Assembly: GCA_949744025.1 (NCBI GenBank)
Contig: CATJWA010000257.1
Coordinates: 1 to 11,788, forward strand
DNA: 11,788 nucleotides
Origin: an uncultured Eubacteriales bacterium
GTDB lineage: Bacteria; Bacillota; Clostridia; Oscillospirales; Oscillospiraceae
Direction: 5' to 3'
Each line of letters begins with the position of its first letter. The first letter of the stretch is position 1. Shown piece by piece: positions 1-7,054 of the stretch. The position numbers and the translations under genes were made by a program. A model generated the notes under the pieces. The model did not search any database and was not told where the DNA came from. It was given only the letters and a program-made list of their open reading frames with translations.

Positions 1-1261
1 CCTCGATCTGGCGGATCCGCTCCCGGATGACGTTGAACTCCTTGCCCACCTCTTCGAGGGTGCGGGTCCGGCCGTCCTCAATGCCGAAGCGGAGCTTCAG
101 CACCTTCTCCTCCCGGGGGGTCAGCGTGGACAGCACGTCTACGAGCTGCTCCTTCAGCAACGTGAAGGACGCCGCCTCCGACGGTTCAGATGCGTCGTTG
201 TCCGGGATGAAGTCGCCGAGATGGCTGTCCTCCTCCTCGCCGATAGGCGTCTCAAGGGAGACAGGCTCCTGAGCAATCTTGAGTATGTCGCGCACCTTGT
301 CCACGGGCATGTTCATCTCCGCGGCAATCTCCTCCGCGCTCGGGTCGTGGCCGAGCTCCTGCAAAAGCTGGCGTGAGACACGGATGACCTTGTTTATAGT
401 CTCAACCATGTGTACGGGTATGCGTATCGTGCGGGCCTGGTCGGCTATGGCGCGGGTTATGGCCTGACGTATCCACCAGGTTGCGTAAGTGGAGAATTTG
501 TAGCCCTTGGTATAGTCAAATTTTTCCACTGCCTTTATAAGACCGAGATTACCCTCCTGAATGAGGTCGAGAAACAGCATCCCGCGGCCGACATAGCGCT
601 TGGCTATGGACACGACCAGACGCAGGTTGGCCTCTGCCATTCTGCGCTTGGCATCCTCGTCGCCCTCGGCCATGCGCACGGCCAGGTCAACCTCGTCCTC
701 GGGTGAGAGCAGCGCGACCTTGCCTATCTCCTTGAGGTACATGCGCACGGGGTCGTCGGTGGAGAAGGTGTCCACCATAGCGTCGGTGTCGAGAATCTCC
801 TCCTCGGTGACCTCCTCAATCTCGTCGAGCTCGGGTATCGCGTCCTCGTCTATCGGGGGAAGAAAATCGTCGTTTTCAATTATGGTGTCAATTCCCGCGG
901 CCTCTATGGATTCATAAAAGTGGCTGAGGGTGTCGGCGTCCACGTTCAGGTCCTCAAGTATTTCAAGCTCCTTGTTGGTCAGCTTGCCGGTCTTTTTGCC
1001 CTTTTCCAGCAGCTCGTGCAGAACCTCCTCGGGCGGCCTGGAGGGCTCGGGCTCCTTTTCAGAGGCCTTCGGGGCTTTTTTCACGCCCTTCTTTGCACCG
1101 GAGCTGTCCGGCGGTATCTCTATGAGCGTGAAGGGCACCGTATCCTCCTCGGAGGAGCTTTTCGCGGCTGCGTCGGCCTCGGCAAGAAGCCTGTCCGCCA
1201 TCTCCTTGAGTTCCTTTGCGGTCGGCTCATGTATCGTCTCGTTCTTTTTGCGCTCAGCCAT
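1..1261 (-). CDS. rpoD: Primary RNA polymerase sigma factor RpoD/SigA (3' end cut by window edge)
   Basis: Housekeeping sigma factor that directs RNA polymerase to vegetative promoters. I translated the 420 codons present. Residues 1-80 form a charged Lys/Glu-rich head, followed by a region 1.1-like segment and an acidic stretch. Region 1.2 starts near residue 171 (DPVRMYLKEIG). Region 2 runs from about 212 (NLRLVVSIAKRY) through FLDLIQEGN and the promoter-melting segment with W262-W263 (TYATWWIRQAI). Region 3 follows, then region 4 with TPREEKVLKLRFG and the helix-turn-helix. The last visible residues are the recognition helix, ending RERIRQIE at residue 420, so only the extreme C-terminus is missing. 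The gene lies one base after the dnaG stop. An in-frame ATG at 1273 (MVDKMAER), overlapping dnaG and preceded by AGGA six bases away, is an equally possible start. The residue before RERIRQIE is Ile where Thr is nearly invariant (see findings). Confidence 0.97.
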   Translation of the reverse strand, partial: MAERKKNETIHEPTAKELKEMADRLLAEADAAAKSSSEEDTVPFTLIEIPPDSSGAKKGVKKAPKASEKEPEPSRPPEEVLHELLEKGKKTGKLTNKELEILEDLNVDADTLSHFYESIEAAGIDTIIENDDFLPPIDEDAIPELDEIEEVTEEEILDTDAMVDTFSTDDPVRMYLKEIGKVALLSPEDEVDLAVRMAEGDEDAKRRMAEANLRLVVSIAKRYVGRGMLFLDLIQEGNLGLIKAVEKFDYTKGYKFSTYATWWIRQAITRAIADQARTIRIPVHMVETINKVIRVSRQLLQELGHDPSAEEIAAEMNMPVDKVRDILKIAQEPVSLETPIGEEEDSHLGDFIPDNDASEPSEAASFTLLKEQLVDVLSTLTPREEKVLKLRFGIEDGRTRTLEEVGKEFNVIRERIRQIE

Positions 1262-1262
1262 T

Positions 1263-3014
1263 TTATCCACCATACCTTTTCCTGTTTCTCATCTGCTGCG
1301 CCAGAGCCATCAAATCGTCTCCGGCAGAGCTGTTTTGTTTTTCACTTTTGATTATTTCTATGTAGTCGTCCATTGCGCGCCGGCGGTTCGGCTGCGCGTC
1401 GGGAACACTCGGGTCGTTTAATATGTTTGTCAGCAGGCTTATCTCATCTCCGCTGAAGCTCTCAGCCAGGGCGGCCATGGAAAGCTGTGTGTGAGTTTGC
1501 GCCTTTTCGCGCAGCACGGAGAAAAAACGGGCGAGCACGGGGGAGGAAAAGTCCTCCGGCGAAATATCCGCTCCGTCAAAGAGCGCAGGGTCGAGGTAGT
1601 ACAGCCTGATAAGCCCCTCCTCGGCGCGGGCGCTGCGCAGGTTTTCATACTGCGGCGTCCCCGCGGCGGGACGGACAACGTGCGCCGGGCGCATGCTGTC
1701 CCGCTCGTACTGCTTCTTCGCGCGGTAGAGCAGCTTTTTTCTCGTTCGTTCAACCTCGTCGCCGACCACCGCCGCGCTTACGCCGGTAAGCTCGGCCAGA
1801 CGCATGGAGTAGACCTGCCGCTCCACGGGGCTGGACAGCTCTGCTATTATCTCGGCCGAGCGCTTCAGGCACTCAACCTTCTGCTCGTCCACATTCAAAT
1901 CAAATTGGCCGCGCACGCGCTGCAAACGGTACTCAACGTGGTTTTCCGTTGTCTCCAAAAGATTCCGGAAAGCGTCGGGACCCTTCATTTTTATGAATTC
2001 GTCGGGGTCCTTACCGTCGGGGAGCTGCAATACGCGCACCTTCAAATCGAGCTTTTCCAGTATTCCGATTGCGCGCTGCGAGGCTTTTTGGCCTGCGCCG
2101 TCGCTGTCATAGGCTATGATAACCTCATTTGCATAGCGGGAAATAAGCCGCGCCTGCTCCGCTGTAAGCGAGGTGCCCAGCGAGGCCACGGCGCTGTCAA
2201 AGCCGGCCTGGTGAAGGGCTACAACGTCTATATTGCCCTCGGATAAAATGATGTATCCGCTTTTCGACTTTTTTGCGAGATTGAGCGCGAAAAGATTGCG
2301 GCTTTTGTTGAAAACCAGAGTTTCGGGGCTGTTCATGTACTTAGGCTCTCCGTCGTCAAGTATGCGTCCGGAAAAGCCTATCACGTTGCCGCGCACGTCG
2401 ATGACCGGAAACATCAGCCGGTTGCGGAAAGTGTCATAAACTCCGCGTCCGCTTTTGCCGTGACGTGCGAGCCCCGCGTCGGCGAGCTCCTGCTCTGTGT
2501 AGCCGCGGGCTTTCATTGCCGAGGTCAGCGCGTCCCAGCTATTGGGGGCAAAACCCAGGCCGAAGGTCTTGGCTGTGGCGGGTGAAATTTTACGCTTGAG
2601 AATATAGTCCTGCGCGGGCTTTCCGCTGGGAGAGGTGAGCTGGCGGAAGAAAAACCGCGCCGCGTCGCGGTTGAGCGCAAGCATACGGTCCCGCCTCTGC
2701 CGCGCCTCGTCCGGACGGTCGTCCGGAACCTCCATCCCGGCGCGGCGCGCAAGGAACTCAACCGCGTCGCGGAATGAGAGGTTTTCTATCTCCATTATGA
2801 AGTTTATTACGCTGCCGCCCTTGCCGCAGCCGAAGCAGTGGTAAATCTGCTTGTCCTGCGAAACCGAAAAGGAGGGAGTTTTTTCACTGTGGAAGGGACA
2901 CAGCCCGAACAGGTTGCTGCCGCTGCGCTTGTTCAGCTTGACGTATCCGCCGACCACGTCGCTTATCTCGTTTCTGTCAGCCAGCTCCTGCAAGAAGCTT
3001 TCCGAAAACGCCAA
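1263..3014 (-). CDS. dnaG: DNA primase DnaG
   Basis: Synthesises RNA primers for chromosome replication at the fork, working with the replicative helicase. The product is 583 residues, a normal length. The N-terminal CHC2 zinc finger uses C39, H42, C60 and C63 (LCPFH...HCFGCGKGG). The catalytic core contains RNRLMFPVID and GFSGRILDDGEPKYMNSPET near 197-232. The TOPRIM domain has the catalytic Glu at E259 (SEGNIDV) and acidic residues D303 and D305 (YDSDGAG). The C-terminal part is helical and ends like helicase-interaction domains (MDDYIEIIKSEK). I chose the TTG at 3014 because it sits seven bases after GGAGGTGA and gives the canonical start (M)AFSESFLQELADRNEI. The reading frame stays open upstream to 3203, but that extension is repeat-derived sequence. 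dgt lies upstream and rpoD follows immediately, as in the macromolecular synthesis clusters of other bacteria. Confidence 0.97.
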   Translation of the reverse strand: MAFSESFLQELADRNEISDVVGGYVKLNKRSGSNLFGLCPFHSEKTPSFSVSQDKQIYHCFGCGKGGSVINFIMEIENLSFRDAVEFLARRAGMEVPDDRPDEARQRRDRMLALNRDAARFFFRQLTSPSGKPAQDYILKRKISPATAKTFGLGFAPNSWDALTSAMKARGYTEQELADAGLARHGKSGRGVYDTFRNRLMFPVIDVRGNVIGFSGRILDDGEPKYMNSPETLVFNKSRNLFALNLAKKSKSGYIILSEGNIDVVALHQAGFDSAVASLGTSLTAEQARLISRYANEVIIAYDSDGAGQKASQRAIGILEKLDLKVRVLQLPDGKDPDEFIKMKGPDAFRNLLETTENHVEYRLQRVRGQFDLNVDEQKVECLKRSAEIIAELSSPVERQVYSMRLAELTGVSAAVVGDEVERTRKKLLYRAKKQYERDSMRPAHVVRPAAGTPQYENLRSARAEEGLIRLYYLDPALFDGADISPEDFSSPVLARFFSVLREKAQTHTQLSMAALAESFSGDEISLLTNILNDPSVPDAQPNRRRAMDDYIEIIKSEKQNSSAGDDLMALAQQMRNRKRYGG

Positions 3015-3021
3015 TCCCCCG

Positions 3022-3029
3022 TCACCTCC
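3022..3029 (-). promoter_or_regulatory. Shine-Dalgarno site deciding the dnaG TTG start
   Basis: On the minus strand GGAGGTGA lies seven bases before TTG at 3014. It is close to a perfect anti-16S match, while no ATG with a site of this quality exists nearby. It fixes the primase start within the long open frame that continues upstream. Confidence 0.8.
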
Positions 3030-3141
3030 AATCTGCCAAAAGCCCCGCAGAGTTCGCGCACGAAGTGCCGCGAAAAAATTAAAATCATTTTTCTGAGGAC
3101 ATGCGCCTCGGAAAAATCCCTCTCGCGCAGCGCGCGTCGAC

Positions 3142-3171
3142 TTGTCTTTGTTAGCCCGCGGGCAAAGACAA
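3142..3171. repeat. Imperfect palindrome with a GCCCGCGGGC core
   Basis: TTGTCTTT (3142-3149) pairs with AAAGACAA (3164-3171). Between them lie a four-base GTTA and the perfect 10-bp palindrome GCCCGCGGGC (3154-3163). Role unknown. It could be a decayed member of the palindrome cluster at 3204-3317 or an operator-like site ahead of dnaG. Confidence 0.6.
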
Positions 3172-3239
3172 CAAAGGCGCAAAGCGAAGCGTGGACACAC
3201 CATCGCGCAAAGCGCGGGGCGCCACCGTTCCTCTGAATC

Positions 3240-3272
3240 TCAAATTGAAGGCCCGCAGGGCCTTTAATTTGA
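3240..3272. repeat. Second tandem palindromic hairpin
   Basis: A 15-bp inverted repeat with a GCA loop. TCAAATTGAAGGCCC is at 3240-3254 and GGGCCTTTAATTTGA at 3258-3272, with a single G-T pair at 3247/3265. It sits 10 bp from the hairpin at 3283-3317 and has the same six outer base pairs (TCAAAT/ATTTGA) but a different GC-rich tip. The pair looks like two units of one repeat type. Confidence 0.85.
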
Positions 3273-3282
3273 ATATCTCCCT

Positions 3283-3317
3283 TCAAATGAGTGTCCGCTT
3301 TGCGGACATTCATTTGA
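3283..3317. repeat. Palindromic hairpin overlapping the dgt stop codon
   Basis: A 16-bp inverted repeat with a TTT loop. The left arm TCAAATGAGTGTCCGC is at 3283-3298 and the right arm GCGGACATTCATTTGA at 3302-3317. All positions pair except one G-T at 3291/3309. The TGA stop of dgt (3312-3310) lies inside the arm. There is no T-run after it in the dgt direction, so it is not a textbook intrinsic terminator, although it could slow transcription or block 3' exonucleases. Confidence 0.85.
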
Positions 3318-4314
3318 CCGTCCACGACATCGGTATGAAAATACTCCCGTAAACCTCCATCGCATACCCGTCGGTCATGCCGGCGACATAGTCGCACACG
3401 GCGCGCTCAAGCCCCTCATTTTCTGAAATTTGCTTGAATTCTCCGGGAAGTTTGTCCCGATGGTTGACATAATATTCATAAATTCCGCTTAAAATACCTT
3501 TTACCTTGCTTTCTTCGCCCTTCGCCACGGGATTATAGTACACGCTCTCGTACATAAACTTATGGAAAATGTCGAATATCTCGGCCATATCGGGAGACAT
3601 GAGAATTTCGCCCCCGCCGCTGTTCTCGATGAGGTCGGTGACGATGGCGTTTATACGTTCGCTGTTGCGGCTTCCGAGCTTGTTCCGTATACGCTCGGGT
3701 ACGTCGCTGTCGGTGAGTATGCCGGCGCGTATGGCGTCGTCAAGGTCGTGGTTTATGTAGGCGATACGGTCGGCATAGCGGACTATCGTGGACTCAAGCG
3801 TGTCGTCGGGCGCGCCGTGCGTGTGGTTTAATATGCCCATGCGCGTTTCCCAGCAGAGGTTCAGCCCCTTGCCCTCGCGCTCGAGCACATCCACTACGCG
3901 CAGGCTCTGTTCGTAGTGGTGAAAGCCGGCCGGATAAATCTCGCGCAGGGCGCGCTCGCCGGCGTGACCGAAGGGCGTGTGTCCAAGGTCGTGTCCAAGA
4001 CCAATCGCCTCGGTCAAATCCTCGTTGACCTCCAGCGCGCGGGCAATGGTGCGTGCCAGACGCGTGACCTCGAGGGTGTGGGTCAGGCGGGGGCGGTAGT
4101 GGTCGCCCTCGGGCTGAAGAAATACCTGGGTCTTGTGCTTCAGGCGGCGAAAAGCCTTGCAGTGGGTTATCCTGTCCACATCGCGCTGGAAGCAGGTACG
4201 CATGGGGCAGGGTGGCTCCGGCACGGCGCGGCCGCGTGAAGCGGAGGAGAGCGCGCCGTGAGAGCATATCATCATCGTCTCAAGCCTTTCGCGTTTTTGC
4301 CTCGGACAGTCCAT
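3310..4314 (-). CDS. dgt: Deoxyguanosinetriphosphate triphosphohydrolase-like protein (HD domain)
   Basis: Hydrolyses dNTPs (classically dGTP) to the deoxynucleoside plus triphosphate in the cytosol, and so influences dNTP pools. The 334-residue length fits the short Gram-positive form. The family signature CFQRDVDRITHCKAFRRLKHKTQVF (split here: CFQRDVDRITHCK at 41-53, then AFRRLKHKTQVF) is followed by GDHYRPRLTHTLEV. Metal-binding HD residues are H79, H108 and D109 (GLGHDLGHTPFGH), with D182 in VRYADRIAY. The ATG at 4314 is supported by GGAGGTG five bases upstream. The C-terminus is short, and its stop codon is embedded in a hairpin. It lies upstream of dnaG-rpoD in the same direction, so a link to replication is plausible from context. 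True nucleotide preference cannot be read from sequence. Confidence 0.93.
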   Translation of the reverse strand: MDCPRQKRERLETMMICSHGALSSASRGRAVPEPPCPMRTCFQRDVDRITHCKAFRRLKHKTQVFLQPEGDHYRPRLTHTLEVTRLARTIARALEVNEDLTEAIGLGHDLGHTPFGHAGERALREIYPAGFHHYEQSLRVVDVLEREGKGLNLCWETRMGILNHTHGAPDDTLESTIVRYADRIAYINHDLDDAIRAGILTDSDVPERIRNKLGSRNSERINAIVTDLIENSGGGEILMSPDMAEIFDIFHKFMYESVYYNPVAKGEESKVKGILSGIYEYYVNHRDKLPGEFKQISENEGLERAVCDYVAGMTDGYAMEVYGSIFIPMSWTVK

Positions 4315-4402
4315 AATTGCACCTCCGAAAAATAAAAATACGCATTTCGATAAACCCCTACTATTTCTTATACGACGTTCGCTGCCCTTTTTCCTTTATT
4401 TT
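4315..4402. other. AT-rich leader between the YigZ-family gene and dgt
   Basis: This 88-bp spacer is much richer in A+T than its surroundings and has no hairpin that would act as a terminator. TATAAG and TATTTT hexamers occur on the minus strand, but neither has a recognisable -35 at the right distance. A promoter for the dgt-dnaG-rpoD cluster is expected here, but I could not define one. Confidence 0.4.
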
Positions 4403-5050
4403 TTAAAATTTTTTACCAAACTGTTTTATTTTGACCGCGCGGAAGCACTCTCCACTGAATTCACAGCCCACGCTGCCGGCGGTAAGCTCGGTCAAAGCGG
4501 CGGCGAATCCGTTCGCCGCATCCTCGCGCACAAGGGCGCGAAAGCTCACCTCTGCGGCAAAATCCGTTTCCTCAATTACCGCGCCGTGCTCCTCAAGCAG
4601 CCGCTTAACCCGCTCAAAGCGGGCGTATGGACAGGCTATCAGCGCGTTTTTCCAGAGTGAAACCATGCTTACGCCGGCGTTTTCTACCGCCGCCTTCGCC
4701 GCGGCGGTGTAGGCGCGCACAAGCCCGCCCGTGCCAAGCAGCGTGCCGCCGAAGTAACGCGTAACGACGCAGCAGACATTTTGCAGCTCCTCGCCGCGCA
4801 GAACGCTGAGCGTGGGCTGTCCGGAGGTTCCGGAGGGCTCGCCGTCGTCGGAATAGCGCATTATGGCGTTTTCGCGTATGATGTAGGCATAGACGTTGTG
4901 TGTTGCGTCATAGTGCTGCTTTCGCATTTCCGCGATTCGCGAGAGCGCCTCGTCCTCGCACGCGGCGGGCCAGACGCGCGCGATAAAACGGGAGCGCTTT
5001 TCCACATATTCCGCCTCGCCGAAGCCGGCGGGTGTCAGATAGGCTGTCAT
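4403..5050 (-). CDS. YigZ/IMPACT family protein
   Basis: A 215-residue protein of the UPF0029/IMPACT family (YigZ in E. coli, YvyE in Bacillus). The family is conserved and related to eukaryotic IMPACT, but its bacterial biochemical role is poorly settled. Family blocks are all present: KRSRFIARV at 18-26, HNVYAYIIRE at 51-60, RYSDDGEPSGTSGQP at 65-79, and VVTRYFGGTLLGTGGLVRAY from about 95 to 114. The C-terminal part (about 130-205) matches the second alpha-beta domain expected for the family. The start ATG overlaps the hflX stop by four bases (ATGA), implying translational coupling. It is the last gene of the yfcE-nth-hflX run. Confidence 0.93.
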   Translation of the reverse strand: MTAYLTPAGFGEAEYVEKRSRFIARVWPAACEDEALSRIAEMRKQHYDATHNVYAYIIRENAIMRYSDDGEPSGTSGQPTLSVLRGEELQNVCCVVTRYFGGTLLGTGGLVRAYTAAAKAAVENAGVSMVSLWKNALIACPYARFERVKRLLEEHGAVIEETDFAAEVSFRALVREDAANGFAAALTELTAGSVGCEFSGECFRAVKIKQFGKKF

Positions 5051-6348
5051 GTACCCTTCTCCTCTGCGGAGGACGGACCGGCCTCCACCTCAAACTGCTT
5101 TATCCGCCCCCAGAGCTCGGGCTTTACAATGGCCTCGATTAGCGTGCCGCGCTCGCCGTAGTCAAGGCTGAGCACGGCCGCCTCGGCGTGAAGCTGGTCA
5201 ACTATCGCGCCCTGGGAGTAGGGTATCAGAAATACAGCCCGCCGCCGTCCGCGGCCGAGGGTATCCGAAAGCATTTTCAAAAGAGTGTCCGTACCCTCGC
5301 CCGTGCGCGCGGAGATGCACACACAGTCCGCGCCGCGCGGCAGCTCGTCAAGATACAAATCACACTTGTTGTAAACGCGGATGCACGGCGTCTGGGACGC
5401 GCCGAGCTGGCCTATCAGAGCGTCCACAATCTCCGCCTGAGTCCGCCACTCCGGATTGGACAGGTCGATTACATGCAGCAGCACGTCCGCGTAGGTAAGC
5501 TCCTCCAGCGTGGCCTTGAAGGCCTCGATAAGATGTGTCGGCAGCTTGCGGATAAAGCCGACGGTGTCGGATACAAGCACCTGCTGCAGCTCGTCAAGCT
5601 TCATAAGGCGCGTGGTGGTGTCCAGCGTGTCGAAAAGGCGGTTGTTGGCCGGAATGTCGCTGCCGGTCAGGCGGTTTAGCAGTGTGGACTTGCCGGCATT
5701 GGTGTAGCCGACGAGGGCGACGACGGGCACTTCGTTCTTCTCACGCCGCCGGCGCTGTACGCCGCGGACCTTGCGTACCTCCTCAAGCTCCTCCTGAAGC
5801 TTCTGTATTTTGCGCCGGATGTGCCGCCGGTCGGTCTCAAGCTGCGTCTCGCCGGGGCCGCGGGTGCCGATGGGGGAGGACCCGCCCGAGGCGGTCTGGC
5901 GCACGAGATGAGTCCACATGCCCGTCAGGCGCGGCAGCAGGTACTTGTACTGCGCCAGCTCAACCTGAAGCTGGCCCTCCCGCGTTCTCGCCCGCTGAGC
6001 AAAGATATCCAAAATAAGCCCCGAGCGGTCGAGCACCTTCACGCCGAGCTCCTCGCCGAGTACGCGCATCTGCGAGGGGCTCAGCTCGTTGTCAAATACC
6101 GCAAGATTGCATTCGTTGGCCTCACTGAGCTGCTTCATCTCCGCAACCTTACCGTCGCCGATGAAGCTGCGCGGGTCGGGGGAGGGACGGTTCTGGATAA
6201 GCCAGGCCACGGCCTCGCCGCCGGCGGTTTCCACCAGCGCGGCAAGCTCGGCCATGCTCACGTCGGTGGAGCGCTCGCTCTCGTCAAAGCAGGCCGCTGA
6301 CAGTCCGGCGAGAACGGCCCGCTCGCGTTTTGTCTCAATTTCGTTCAT
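5047..6348 (-). CDS. hflX: GTPase HflX
   Basis: Ribosome-associated GTPase. In other bacteria HflX binds the 50S subunit and splits or rescues stalled ribosomes under stress such as heat or antibiotics. The 433-residue product has an N-terminal HflX domain with FDNELSPSQ (85-93) and LDRSGLILDIFAQRARTREG, then the conserved SSPIGTRGPGETQLETDRR linker (about 157-175) and a long Arg/Glu-rich coiled helix. The G domain follows: P-loop GYTNAGKS (214-221), LFDTLDTTTR, DTVGFIRKLP (261-270), NKCD (327-330) and SAR (346-348). I chose the ATG at 6348 (MNEIETKRERAVLAGL), which has AGGA six bases upstream. An ATG at 6414 would run back into nth. The 26-bp spacing to nth and 4-bp overlap with the next gene indicate an operon. 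Confidence 0.96.
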   Translation of the reverse strand: MNEIETKRERAVLAGLSAACFDESERSTDVSMAELAALVETAGGEAVAWLIQNRPSPDPRSFIGDGKVAEMKQLSEANECNLAVFDNELSPSQMRVLGEELGVKVLDRSGLILDIFAQRARTREGQLQVELAQYKYLLPRLTGMWTHLVRQTASGGSSPIGTRGPGETQLETDRRHIRRKIQKLQEELEEVRKVRGVQRRRREKNEVPVVALVGYTNAGKSTLLNRLTGSDIPANNRLFDTLDTTTRLMKLDELQQVLVSDTVGFIRKLPTHLIEAFKATLEELTYADVLLHVIDLSNPEWRTQAEIVDALIGQLGASQTPCIRVYNKCDLYLDELPRGADCVCISARTGEGTDTLLKMLSDTLGRGRRRAVFLIPYSQGAIVDQLHAEAAVLSLDYGERGTLIEAIVKPELWGRIKQFEVEAGPSSAEEKGT

Positions 6349-6374
6349 AAATCTTCCTTTAACGGCAGTAAAGT

Positions 6375-7010
6375 TTAACCTGAAAACGTCTGGCACAGAT
6401 GCCGAACACAGCACTCGTCACATTTCGGCTTCCTCGCAGTGCACACGGCGCGGCCGTGGATTACCAGACGGTGGCAGAAGTCGGAGCTATTCTCCGGCGG
6501 TAGTATTTTGCGCAGCTCGCGCTCGATTTTTACGGGCTCCTTCAAATTATCTACAAGCCCCATCCGGTTTGACAGCCTGATACAGTGTGTGTCCACAACC
6601 GTGGCGCCCGGCTCGTTGAAAATGTCGCCGAGGATAAGGTTGGCCGTCTTGCGGCCCACGCCGGGCAGGGCAACAAGCTCCTCCATTGTGCCCGGCACCC
6701 TGCCGCCGTGGCGCTCAAGCAGCGCTTGCGCGCACAAAACGATGTCGCGCGCCTTGGCGCGGAAGAAGCCGCAGGAGTGTATGTAGGGCTCTACGTCCTC
6801 CGGCGCGGCCGCGGCGAAGGACTCCAGCGTCGGAAAACGCTCAAACAGCGCGGGAGTTATCAGGTTCACGCGCTCGTCGGTGCACTGCGCGGCCAGACGC
6901 ACGGAAAACAGCAGCTCGTAGTCCTTTTTGTATTCCAGCGTGCAGTCGGCCAGGGGGTATTCTTTTTCAAGGCCCCCGACAATGCCGAGGACCTGGTCAG
7001 GACTTCTCAT
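6375..7010 (-). CDS. nth: Endonuclease III (base-excision DNA glycosylase/AP lyase)
   Basis: Removes oxidised pyrimidines from DNA and nicks at the abasic site. The 211-residue length is typical. The helix-hairpin-helix LPGVGRKTANLIL carries the catalytic lysine K121, and VVDTH carries the catalytic aspartate D140. The [4Fe-4S] cluster ligands are C190, C197, C200 and C206 in the expected Cys-x6-Cys-x2-Cys-x5-Cys spacing near the C-terminus. The ATG at 7010 has GAGGT a few bases upstream. It is followed by hflX after 26 bp and preceded by the phosphoesterase gene after 44 bp, so the run probably shares a transcript. Confidence 0.97.
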   Translation of the reverse strand: MRSPDQVLGIVGGLEKEYPLADCTLEYKKDYELLFSVRLAAQCTDERVNLITPALFERFPTLESFAAAAPEDVEPYIHSCGFFRAKARDIVLCAQALLERHGGRVPGTMEELVALPGVGRKTANLILGDIFNEPGATVVDTHCIRLSNRMGLVDNLKEPVKIERELRKILPPENSSDFCHRLVIHGRAVCTARKPKCDECCVRHLCQTFSG

Positions 7011-7054
7011 ATGTTTACCTCACAGACATAAAGTGGGGGATAAAACGCTTGTTT

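Larger units (their letters stand above)
3015..3309. other. Intergenic region between dgt and dnaG, rich in palindromes
   Basis: This is the only sizeable gap between genes (295 bp) and I see no convincing gene in it. It holds two tandem strong hairpins at the dgt end, an imperfect palindrome in the middle, a small CGCGC-AAA-GCGCG hairpin (3204-3216) and an AT-rich tract near 3073-3092. I could not identify a sigma-A promoter with both a -35 and a -10 element upstream of dnaG. Open frames across it (63 codons in the dnaG frame, and another joining dgt to dnaG) are Arg/Cys-rich and look like translated repeat sequence. Confidence 0.75.

Noticed and set aside
1491..2246. 251-residue plus-strand frame opposite dnaG
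   Set aside because: It is antisense to conserved primase coding sequence with no motifs or ribosome site, typical of GC-rich shadow frames.
3015..3203. 63-codon N-terminal extension of DnaG in the same open frame
   Set aside because: The extension lacks any primase similarity, is Arg/Cys-rich repeat-derived sequence, and the TTG at 3014 has a near-perfect ribosome site and the family's usual start.
2963..3397. 144-residue minus-strand frame bridging dgt and dnaG
   Set aside because: It overlaps the coding ends of both genes in another frame and its peptide is a translation of palindromic sequence.
6349..6414. 22-residue N-terminal extension of HflX from an ATG inside nth
   Set aside because: The ATG at 6348 has a proper ribosome site and begins at the usual family position. 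The extension overlaps nth.
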